From Novosphingobium lentum NBRC 107847 (GTDB taxonomy: Bacteria > Pseudomonadota > Alphaproteobacteria > Sphingomonadales > Sphingomonadaceae), in the NCBI RefSeq assembly GCF_001590965.1, contig NZ_BCTW01000001.1, forward strand, positions 237,614-301,613: a stretch of DNA of 64,000 nt. The letters run 5' to 3'. A model generated the notes under the pieces. It saw only the letters and a program-made list of their open reading frames with translations, had not been told where the DNA came from and searched no databases. How positions within the stretch are numbered: position 1 is the first letter of the stretch; every line of letters starts with the position of its first letter. This document shows, in pieces, positions 55,419 to 62,925 of this stretch. The position numbers were made by a program, and so were the translations under genes.

Positions 55419-55433
55419 TTGACGCAACGTCAA
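55419..55433. promoter_or_regulatory. Candidate autoregulatory operator of the MerR-type gene
   Basis: TTGACGCAACGTCAA is an inverted repeat of 6-bp arms around CAA, 17 bp upstream of the regulator's ATG. MerR-family proteins bind such sites in promoters with a long spacer. A flanking CTTG/CAAG pair widens the symmetry. Confidence 0.45.
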
Positions 55434-55450
55434 GCGCTACAAGCCGGGTC

Positions 55451-56224
55451 ATGGAACAGGTGCTCGACATTGCGGAAGTCGTCCGGCGCACCGGGCTGAC
55501 ATCGCGCGCGCTGCGCTTTTACGAGGCGCGGGGGCTGATCCGCCCGTTGCGCAGCGCAGCGGGCCGGCGGTTTTTCGGCGCGGGCGAACTCGAGCGGCTG
55601 ACCGCGATCCTTGCGCTCAAGCGCGCGGGGTTCAGCCTTGCCGCGATCGGCACGATGCTCGGCCAGCCGCGCGCCGATCTGGGCCGGCTGGTCTCGGCGC
55701 AACTTGAACAGGTGGCGGCGCGGGTGGCCGAACTGGCCGAAACGCGCACGCTGCTGCTGCACATCCAGTCCCGCATCGATCGCGGCGAGCCGATCGACGT
55801 CGCGACGCTATGCTCGCTGATTCAAAAGGGAAATGCGATGGAACAGGAACAGTGGAAAGCGGTCACCGACCGCTATTTTTCGCCCGACGAGAAGGCGGAA
55901 TTTGCCCACACCATGGCCGGCGTACCGGCCGGTTTCGACCAGGCAGCGTATCAGGCGCAGTGGAAGGATCTGAGCGCGCGCATCGAAGCGGCCCTGCCGC
56001 TCGACCCGGCAAGCGCGCAGGCGGGTGCGTTCGTGGCCGAATGGACCACGTTGCTGGAGCCGTTCACCAAAGTGGCGACACCGGGCATGATGCAGGGCGT
56101 CACCCGATTCTATGACCGGATGGGCGAATGGGAGGGCGAAGTCGATCCGGGCTTTTCGGCGAAGGTGTTCGCTTTCATCCGCGAGGCGGCGCCGCATCAC
56201 CGGGGGCCGTCGGTGAGCGCATGA
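55451..56224 (+). CDS. MerR-family regulator with TipAS-like domain
   Basis: A 257-residue regulator. The N-terminal MerR helix-turn-helix (IAEVVRRTGLTSRALRFYEARGLIRPLRSAAGRRFF) is followed by a dimer helix (about 80-110) and a C-terminal all-helical TipAS-type domain (about 130-245). The TipAS domain binds thiopeptides in Streptomyces TipA, but in other bacteria the ligand is unknown. A palindromic candidate operator lies just upstream. It is convergent with the phosphodiesterase gene of the redox operon, with 38 bp between their ends. Confidence 0.87.
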   Translation: MEQVLDIAEVVRRTGLTSRALRFYEARGLIRPLRSAAGRRFFGAGELERLTAILALKRAGFSLAAIGTMLGQPRADLGRLVSAQLEQVAARVAELAETRTLLLHIQSRIDRGEPIDVATLCSLIQKGNAMEQEQWKAVTDRYFSPDEKAEFAHTMAGVPAGFDQAAYQAQWKDLSARIEAALPLDPASAQAGAFVAEWTTLLEPFTKVATPGMMQGVTRFYDRMGEWEGEVDPGFSAKVFAFIREAAPHHRGPSVSA

Positions 56225-56262
56225 TGCAATAGGCGGCGATACGGGGCGGCAGGCGGCGCGGT

Positions 56263-57177
56263 TTATTCGGCGGCCTGCCGCACTTCGTTTGGCGCAGCAG
56301 TAGGAGTGGGCGTGCCCACGCCTTCGGACGGGATCGGCCGTTCGGCCAGCATGTGCTGGATCATGCCCTGCAGGTTGGCATCGTACCGCGCGAGCACGGC
56401 ATGATCCTCGGCGGTGTCCCAGTGCGTGATCAGTTCGCGCCCGTTCCACCAGTGCAGCGCGTAGCCCGGCGGATCGGCGATGATCAGCTGGCGCTGGTCG
56501 GGCACGTCGGCGTCGATCGGGCGCAAGTCGAGCGCCACTTGCGGCGCGGTCGACGGGCAGGTCGCAACCACCAGATCTTCCCAGTGCGTGGCCACGGCGC
56601 GGTGGATGTGCCCGCAGACCAGCCCGATCACGTTCTTGCGATCGCGCAGGCAGCCGGCCAGCCGGTGCACCCACGGTTCGGCCGGATCGGTGTTCATCCA
56701 CGGAATGCCCACCTCGATCGGCGGGTGGTGTTGCACGATCAGCGTCTTGCGGTCGGGCTGTTCATCGAGCCGGGCCTTGAGCCACGCGGTGCGCACTTCG
56801 CAGTACGCGCCGCCGTGGCGGCCTTCCTCCAGCGTGTCGAGCACCAGAATGCGCAACGGGCCGGTGTCGATCTCGTATTGCAGGAACCCGTCGATGAAAT
56901 TGTATTCGGGAAACACCTCGGAAAAATTGGCGCGTTCGTCGTGGTTGCCCAGCGCCATGTAAACGGGGAACGGCACGTCGGCGAACGCTTCCTTGAGCCG
57001 TTCGTAGCTGCCCTTGTCACCGCGATCGATCAGGTCGCCGGTGGCCAGCAGCATCTTGGGTTGCGGATCGAGCGCGCAGATCGTGGCGATCGTGCGATCG
57101 AGCCGCTGGCGATTGAACTCGCCCGGCGTCTCGGGCTCGAACCCCAGATGAATATCGGTAATCTGCGCAATCAGCAT
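56263..57177 (-). CDS. Metallophosphoesterase, cyclic-nucleotide/glycerophosphodiester phosphodiesterase type
   Basis: A 304-residue binuclear-metal phosphodiesterase of the CpdA/GpdQ group. Metal ligands visible are Asp8 and His10 (ITDIHLG), Asp48 (ATGDLIDRGD), Asn78 and His79 (LGNHDE), the HHPP segment and the GHIH motif. The C-terminal 100 residues extend beyond E. coli CpdA. The start is 20 bp after the stop of the decaheme cytochrome gene on the same strand. Its presence after a protein with two cyclic-nucleotide-binding domains suggests it could remove the signal that those domains read; this is an inference and the substrate is untested. Confidence 0.85.
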   Translation of the reverse strand: MLIAQITDIHLGFEPETPGEFNRQRLDRTIATICALDPQPKMLLATGDLIDRGDKGSYERLKEAFADVPFPVYMALGNHDERANFSEVFPEYNFIDGFLQYEIDTGPLRILVLDTLEEGRHGGAYCEVRTAWLKARLDEQPDRKTLIVQHHPPIEVGIPWMNTDPAEPWVHRLAGCLRDRKNVIGLVCGHIHRAVATHWEDLVVATCPSTAPQVALDLRPIDADVPDQRQLIIADPPGYALHWWNGRELITHWDTAEDHAVLARYDANLQGMIQHMLAERPIPSEGVGTPTPTAAPNEVRQAAE

Positions 57178-57197
57178 GCCAACCCCCAGGATCCGGC

Positions 57198-59108
57198 CTA
57201 TCGCAGCGCGGCCTCGCCCGGAAGGCGAGGACGATCAGCGTCGGCACGATGGACAGCGGCATTCCGCTTGTCCTTGGGCTGCCACGGGGCACCACTATCC
57301 ATATGATAGGAATGGCACATGGCGCAGCCTGAATCGACAGGATCTTTTACGGATACGGATGCAAGGTGCGTTCCCGATTCCCCGACGTGGCAGCTGCGGC
57401 AGCCGCCCTTGCCGTTCATGCCCGGGATCATCAGGTCGCTGGCGTCGTTCGATGTCTCCGCCTTGGCATGGCAGAACGCGCAGTCGGTCTTGGTGTGATC
57501 CTTATGGTTGAACCACCCGGTATGATAATAGCGGTTGTTCTGCGCCACCTTCTGTACCGTGAAGCCCCCGGTCGAGGCCGCGCCGCCGGGGATCACCGTG
57601 TGGCAGTCGTAACACATGCCGCCTTTGGAAAAGACCTGGGCGACCGCCTGATCGGCGCGCGTGGGATAGAACCGCACCGCGCGGGCATAGTCCGCAGCGG
57701 TCGACTGGAGCGCGGCATCGCCGGGCACGCGGCGGGCCAGGCCCGACAGGTTGGCGGGTCGCACCGGCCCGGCCGAGCGGTAATAGGCGCGCAGATCGGC
57801 CACCACCATGGCGGGTTCGCCGTGGCGTAGCGTGCGGAACGTGCCGCCGACCTGGTCGAAGGTCAGGCTGTGGCAGGTCTGGCAGGATTTCTCCATCTTG
57901 ACCGGCTCGTACCACGTGCCGCTGGGATCGACCTGATGGCAGTCCTTGCACTCGAGCGATGAGCGCCCGCCGTACATGTCGGCCCGGCGGTGGACCATCT
58001 GGGCGATGCCGTTGACCTTGGACAAGTGCGCGGCATGGGTGAATTTCAGTCCGTCGTTCTCGCGCAGTCCCTCGCTCCATGCCACGCGCTGCAGCAACGG
58101 CTTCTCCCCGGTGGGGTCGACGATGATCGTCGGCCGGAATTCCGGATGGGCCGTGCCGAAATCGGCGGCATCTGCGATCCTGGTGTCGGGCAAGCGCGAT
58201 TTCAGTCCATCATGACAGGTGGTGCAGAACTGCTGCTGGGTGGCCGGCATAGCACCGGCACCCTCATGCTCGGTGTGACAATCGACACACCTGCCCGCCG
58301 GACGGTTGAACATCGTCGCCACCGCGCGCTGGAACGCGGCGAAACCTTCGGGATTGCCGCGTGCACGCAACAGACGGCCGCCATCGGCGATGTGCTGGTG
58401 CGCATCCTGCGTGTGGCACGACAGGCAGGCGTTGTCGCGCACCGCGACGAACGCCTTGGTGTGGCACGCCTGGCAGTTGTTGTTGAGGTTCTTGTGCGCC
58501 AGACTGAGGTGGCCCGAAGACCAGGTCTGGTCGGCATGGAACCCGGCGGGGCGGCGCGCATCCTTGTGCAGCGCCAGCGGCTGGTACGTGGCGTAGCTCC
58601 AGATCGGCAGCGCCAGGAACGCCACCAGCACCAGGATCGCGAACGTCCACGCCGACATCCGCTTGCCGGGCAGCAGGCCCTTGAGCGTGTAGACGGTGCC
58701 CGCATCCTTGTCCTCGGCGGAATCGGAAACCGCTTCGACGCGGCGCACGGTGAACGCGGGCAACCCGGTCTCGGCGTCGCGATCCAGCTTGATGCGGTGG
58801 CCGCCGAAACCCAGTTCCGCGCCGGCAGTGATGCTCAGTTCGCGCCGATTGACGCTGCGCCCGTTGACGTCGAACGGCTGCTCGCCGATCGATTCGATCA
58901 TCAGGTGACCGTCGTCGATCTTGCGGATGCGCGCGTGCAGCGGATCGACCGCAAGATCGGGCAGGTGGATGGCGCACGACGAATCGCGGCCGATGGTCAG
59001 TTCGTCGCCCGCGACCTGGGAGGCGCGGACGATTTCCTCGCCGTTGGATTTCAGGGCGATCTGGCGGACCAGATAGCCCGTCGGAGTGCTGGGAGGAGGC
59101 GTGCTCAT
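57198..59108 (-). CDS. Membrane-anchored decaheme cytochrome c with cytoplasmic FHA domain
   Basis: A 636-residue protein. Residues about 25-105 form an FHA (phosphothreonine-binding) domain with GR at 40-41, a conserved His58 and an Asn-Gly at 82-83. A single membrane helix is at 153-174. The rest is a periplasmic multiheme domain with ten CxxCH motifs (at 212, 228, 274, 295, 387, 409, 499, 543, 570 and 595). Hemes are attached outside the membrane, so the N-terminal FHA should be cytoplasmic. I prefer the ATG at 59108 (GGTGAG before it); a GTG at 59120 would overlap the upstream stop. The arrangement points to an electron outlet or inlet of the periplasm controlled by phosphorylation. Confidence 0.9.
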   Translation of the reverse strand: MSTPPPSTPTGYLVRQIALKSNGEEIVRASQVAGDELTIGRDSSCAIHLPDLAVDPLHARIRKIDDGHLMIESIGEQPFDVNGRSVNRRELSITAGAELGFGGHRIKLDRDAETGLPAFTVRRVEAVSDSAEDKDAGTVYTLKGLLPGKRMSAWTFAILVLVAFLALPIWSYATYQPLALHKDARRPAGFHADQTWSSGHLSLAHKNLNNNCQACHTKAFVAVRDNACLSCHTQDAHQHIADGGRLLRARGNPEGFAAFQRAVATMFNRPAGRCVDCHTEHEGAGAMPATQQQFCTTCHDGLKSRLPDTRIADAADFGTAHPEFRPTIIVDPTGEKPLLQRVAWSEGLRENDGLKFTHAAHLSKVNGIAQMVHRRADMYGGRSSLECKDCHQVDPSGTWYEPVKMEKSCQTCHSLTFDQVGGTFRTLRHGEPAMVVADLRAYYRSAGPVRPANLSGLARRVPGDAALQSTAADYARAVRFYPTRADQAVAQVFSKGGMCYDCHTVIPGGAASTGGFTVQKVAQNNRYYHTGWFNHKDHTKTDCAFCHAKAETSNDASDLMIPGMNGKGGCRSCHVGESGTHLASVSVKDPVDSGCAMCHSYHMDSGAPWQPKDKRNAAVHRADADRPRLPGEAALR

Positions 59109-59116
59109 GGGGTCGC

Positions 59117-60085
59117 TCACCAGTAAAAGAAGACGCTGACGATATGGGCGGAAAGCGCCGCGATCAGCGCAAAGGTCACGGGAACGTGGACATAAAGCCA
59201 GGCCTGAAGCCAGCTTTTCAGCTTCAGGTGCCGGCGCATCCGGCCCAGCATCGCTTCCTTGCGGGTCAGCAGCGCATCGATCTTGTCGACCGGGTCATCG
59301 GCCACGCGCGGACGGTACGCGCGGGCCTTGCGCAGTTCGCCTGCGGCATGACGCGTGGCGCAGCGCGGATAGCGCCCGGTGATGCGGTTGATGAAATTGC
59401 CCGCGAACGGATCCTCGTCGAGGCTTTGTTCGACCAGCGCCGCGCTTTGCGGATCGAGCGGCTGCGCGGCGTCGTGGATCTGGCGATCGAGCGAGCGCAG
59501 CGATTCGATCATCTGCTTTTCGGTGATCGCGCCGTCTTCGTCATAACGGTTGGCCGACAGCGCCTGCGGCAGCGTGGCGTAGACCCAGATGCCGAAGATG
59601 CCCGAGATGATCACCACCATCATCAGCGCCCAGGCCAGCGTGTGGACGTTCCACGCGAAGTTGAAGCCCGAATGCAGCGTGCCGACCACGATCAGCGTCA
59701 GCCCGAGATAGACGTGCGCGCTGGTCCACGCCTTGAGCGACCAGCGCCCTGGGGTGATCGCGCGCTTGCGCATGCCCAGCATGGTCAGCCACAGGATCAG
59801 CAGCGCGCCGACCGTGCCCAGCGTATAGCCCAGCCAGCTCGACCCGAAGTGCTGACCCGGCAACGGCACGAAAATGTACAGTGCGATCAGCCCCGCCGCG
59901 AGCAGGGCGGAGATCTTCATCCACCGGCCGTTCTTGTGGGTCAGGAACCCTTCGTGCGTGCTGACCCGGTCGCGCCGTACCTTGCCGCGCCGGGGCGGCT
60001 TGGGGCTGCGCGTGGTGGTCGAGTTTTCCGTGGTCGCAGCGGTTTCCTGGTCGCCCTGATCGGGCCCGTGCGCAATGCTGGCCAT
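59117..60085 (-). CDS. b-type cytochrome membrane subunit (likely diheme)
   Basis: A 322-residue membrane protein with about five helices (57-74, 85-103, 121-139, 146-170, 295-320) and a long cytoplasmic or periplasmic loop (171-290). Two helices each carry two histidines 14 residues apart: His124/His138 and His300/His314. This is the spacing of bis-His ligands for two stacked b hemes. A further His148 sits in the fourth helix. I do not recognise a named family. It lies 3 bp after the redox hub gene and 8 bp before the decaheme gene, and would link cytoplasmic Fe-S centres with periplasmic hemes. Confidence 0.82.
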   Translation of the reverse strand: MASIAHGPDQGDQETAATTENSTTTRSPKPPRRGKVRRDRVSTHEGFLTHKNGRWMKISALLAAGLIALYIFVPLPGQHFGSSWLGYTLGTVGALLILWLTMLGMRKRAITPGRWSLKAWTSAHVYLGLTLIVVGTLHSGFNFAWNVHTLAWALMMVVIISGIFGIWVYATLPQALSANRYDEDGAITEKQMIESLRSLDRQIHDAAQPLDPQSAALVEQSLDEDPFAGNFINRITGRYPRCATRHAAGELRKARAYRPRVADDPVDKIDALLTRKEAMLGRMRRHLKLKSWLQAWLYVHVPVTFALIAALSAHIVSVFFYW

Positions 60086-60088
60086 GGC

Positions 60089-62665
60089 TCAGGCCCCTTC
60101 GTTGGTGAGGCGCGAAACGGTGAGGAACTCGTCCGGCGCAACGCGGATCGCGGCGCCGGTGGGGCAGGCGCGCACGCAGCTTGGCCCGCCGTCGATGCCC
60201 GCGCACATGTCGCACTTGATCGCCTTCTTGCGATCGAGCGATTCGTCGATCGCCGGGTCGCCGGTGTATTTGGTGTTCTTCTTCGACCACTTGTACGAAG
60301 GCTCGCCCGGTCCCGGGCCGTTGCCGAAGAACATCCAGCTGAGCAGGGACGGCTTCTTGGGCGGCACTTTGTCCATGCGGATCACGCCGTAAGGGCAGTT
60401 GCGCTGGCAGTTGCCGCAGCCGATGCAGGTGTCGTTGATGAACACCTCGCCATCGGGCCCGCGATGGATCGCGTTGGGCGGGCAATCGGCCATGCAGTGC
60501 GGGTGTTCGCAGTGGCGGCAACTGGTCGGCACGTGGAGGTGGGCAAAACTCTTGCCCGCCTCGCGGTCGAGCCGCGAGAGGCCGTCGTGGCTGTCAGCGC
60601 AGGCCTTTTCGCAGTTGTCGCAGCCCACGCACAGCCGCTCGTCGATCAGCAATACGTCGGTCGCCTCGCCCAGCCCTTGCGCGACGAGGAACTTGGCCTG
60701 TTCGGAATACAGATCGACCACGCCCGAGAAGCTGTCCTTGCGCGATTCGATGAACGCGTTGGTCTGGCGGCGCAGTTCCATGTCCTTGCGCGCGCGATCG
60801 AGCAGCGCGGGCTTGGATTGCAATACGCGGTCGAACGCCTCGCCATCGACGCGGATCACTTCGGACTTGATCGCGGCGCGGACGGTGGCGGTGCGTTGCC
60901 CGCCGTCGATCAGCGCCATTTCGCCCACATACGATCCGGCGGGCAGGTACGACAGGAACACGGGCTTGCCGCCCACTTCCTTCTCCACGATCATCGATCC
61001 GACGCGGATGACGAAGATGTCCTTGCCCTCGTCGCCCTCGGTGATGATCGCTTCGCCCGCCTTGACCTGAACGATCTTGGCGCTGTCGACCACTTCGCGG
61101 ATGTCATCGGGCGCAAGCCCCGATCCGAACATCTGCAGCAGCTGGCGCTCGGTCGAGATGCGCTCGATCGCCTTCTTGGCGGACGGCACCTGGCTTTGCA
61201 GCTTGAGCGCGGCGTTGCGGCTGATCTCGACGCAGATCGCATCCTCGGCCGCGACCACCGTGGCGCCGCGCCGGCGGCCGGAGATCAGGCCGACCTCGCC
61301 AAAGATCAGGCCCTGGCCGATCGGCACGACCTTGGACGAATCCTTGGGGTCGATGCGCACTTTGACCGATCCTTGCGCGATCGCGAACAGCGACGAGCCC
61401 GGATCGTTCTTCTCGAAGATCACCTCGCCCTTCTTGTAGGCGCGCGCATCGGAATCGAGCATGAACTCGCGCATCTGCAGCGGGCTCATGCTGTTGAGGA
61501 TGGTAATGTTGGAGCGCAGCAGTTCCAGCCATTCGTCCACGCCGCGGCGGCCGGGCAGGCCCTTGAACTTGGCTTCGAGCAGCGGCTCGTCGGCCGGTTT
61601 CAGGCTGGTGTTGCCGTTGATGAACTCGACCACGTCGTAGCCCTGGTTCATGCAGTGCTTGATCAGCGGATAGCCCGCCAGCGCGCCGATCACGAAAATG
61701 CCGGGCGCGGTCGATTCGAACACCGGCGACAGTGTGGGGAACGCCAGCCGGTCGGCGCTGGAAAATTCGATGCCGCACGCCTCGACGAACCCGCGCGGCG
61801 GGGCCGATCCGATGCGCGCGATGATCCGGTCGCAGCGGATCCGTTCCTCGCCGTCGCGCGTGGTCAGCGTGATCCAGCCGGGTTCGACCGCCTTGGTCTC
61901 GGTCTCGTAGCGGATGGTAAGCTTCTTGGCCTCGTGGTCGGCGACGAGCGAGAGCGCGTTGGGTTCTTTCGCGGTGGGAAAGCTTTCGCGCACGTTGGTC
62001 GATTTCGGCGCGCGGTTGAGCACGGTCACGACATTGCCCTGCGCCGGATCCTCGGCCAGCCCGCGCGCGTTCTCGATGCCGGCATCGCCGGTGCCGACGA
62101 CGATGATGTGCTGGTCGAGCACCGCATACGGATCGTCGAGCTGGTAGGTCACGTGCGGCAGGTCCGAACCCGGACAGCGCATCAGGTTGGGGTTGCCCTG
62201 CGTGCCGATCGCCAGGATCACGGTTTCGGCCAGGATCGTCTCGCCGCTGGTCAGTTCCAGCGCATACGGCGGGGCGAACCGCTGCAGTTCGGTGACGGTG
62301 CTCGATCCGTCGCGCGCGCGGCTGACGATCTTCTGCACCGATCCCTCTATCGCCGGGCCGGTTCCCTTGATCGACTTGACGTCGGCATTGTATTTGACGT
62401 TCACGCCCAGTTCGCCGGTGCGATCGTTCCAGCGCTTGAGGATATCCTCGCGCTTGCCGGCGTCGAACTCCTGGTCGGAGCGCAGGATCAGCTGCGATGG
62501 CGTGGCCATCACGTGCTTGCCCTTCTGGTATTTGTAGATCGTGTCCGAAAGGTGATCGGTCTTTTCGAGCAGGACGTGGTTCAGGCCAAGCTTTGCCGCA
62601 TGGCCCGCGGCGCTCATTCCCGCCGGACCCGATCCAATGATCGCAACCTTGTACACCTCGCTCAC
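60089..62665 (-). CDS. Redox hub: FAD/NAD(P) reductase + two cNMP-binding domains + four [4Fe-4S] motifs
   Basis: An 858-residue cytoplasmic fusion protein. Residues 1-350 form a thioredoxin-reductase-like flavoprotein with FAD motif GSGPAG (11-16) and a second Rossmann motif GTGDAG (191-196). The CxxC disulfide of thioredoxin reductases is missing. Two cyclic-nucleotide-binding domains follow (about 396-490 with GEVGLISGRRRGATV, and about 513-615 with GEMALIDGGQRTATV). Then a ferredoxin part of the DmsB/HybA type carries 16 cysteines in four groups (679-689, 716-728, 747-757, 818-834). Electrons probably pass from NAD(P)H through FAD and four clusters to the cytochrome b encoded next. It heads the four-gene operon. 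Confidence 0.9.
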   Translation of the reverse strand: MSEVYKVAIIGSGPAGMSAAGHAAKLGLNHVLLEKTDHLSDTIYKYQKGKHVMATPSQLILRSDQEFDAGKREDILKRWNDRTGELGVNVKYNADVKSIKGTGPAIEGSVQKIVSRARDGSSTVTELQRFAPPYALELTSGETILAETVILAIGTQGNPNLMRCPGSDLPHVTYQLDDPYAVLDQHIIVVGTGDAGIENARGLAEDPAQGNVVTVLNRAPKSTNVRESFPTAKEPNALSLVADHEAKKLTIRYETETKAVEPGWITLTTRDGEERIRCDRIIARIGSAPPRGFVEACGIEFSSADRLAFPTLSPVFESTAPGIFVIGALAGYPLIKHCMNQGYDVVEFINGNTSLKPADEPLLEAKFKGLPGRRGVDEWLELLRSNITILNSMSPLQMREFMLDSDARAYKKGEVIFEKNDPGSSLFAIAQGSVKVRIDPKDSSKVVPIGQGLIFGEVGLISGRRRGATVVAAEDAICVEISRNAALKLQSQVPSAKKAIERISTERQLLQMFGSGLAPDDIREVVDSAKIVQVKAGEAIITEGDEGKDIFVIRVGSMIVEKEVGGKPVFLSYLPAGSYVGEMALIDGGQRTATVRAAIKSEVIRVDGEAFDRVLQSKPALLDRARKDMELRRQTNAFIESRKDSFSGVVDLYSEQAKFLVAQGLGEATDVLLIDERLCVGCDNCEKACADSHDGLSRLDREAGKSFAHLHVPTSCRHCEHPHCMADCPPNAIHRGPDGEVFINDTCIGCGNCQRNCPYGVIRMDKVPPKKPSLLSWMFFGNGPGPGEPSYKWSKKNTKYTGDPAIDESLDRKKAIKCDMCAGIDGGPSCVRACPTGAAIRVAPDEFLTVSRLTNEGA

Positions 62666-62838
62666 CGGCGTGCGTCCCCCGCAACGACAACAGCGGCGCC
62701 TATCGTGCGCCTACCCCGTCCATAGCCCGTGCGAACCCCGTTTGAAGCGACATTACCGAAAGCCCGGTCGATTGCCACCTGCAAATTCGCGACGCGGTCG
62801 CATCGCCGTTCGGCATCCTGACGCAAGGCGGTTGGCAT

Positions 62839-62883
62839 GGCCTATCGCGCCGCTTGCCACTGGCGTGCCGGGCGCGATATGCC
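62839..62883. promoter_or_regulatory. Inverted repeat in the divergent promoter region of the redox operon
   Basis: Arms GGCCTATCGCGCC (62839-62851) and GGCGCGATATGCC (62871-62883) match inverted with one mismatch, 19 bp apart and 43 bp before the TPR gene start. The 260-bp gap (62666-62925) must also contain the promoter of the redox operon. I see no clear sigma-54 or FNR site in it. Confidence 0.4.
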
Positions 62884-62925
62884 GCAGTGCACGCCCGGTT
62901 CGATCCGGACGTCAAGGAGCATGCG

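Noticed and set aside
59144..62725. A plus-strand open frame of almost 1,200 codons
   Set aside because: It is antisense to the cytochrome b and redox hub genes, has no recognisable domain and no ribosome-binding site. It is a composition effect.
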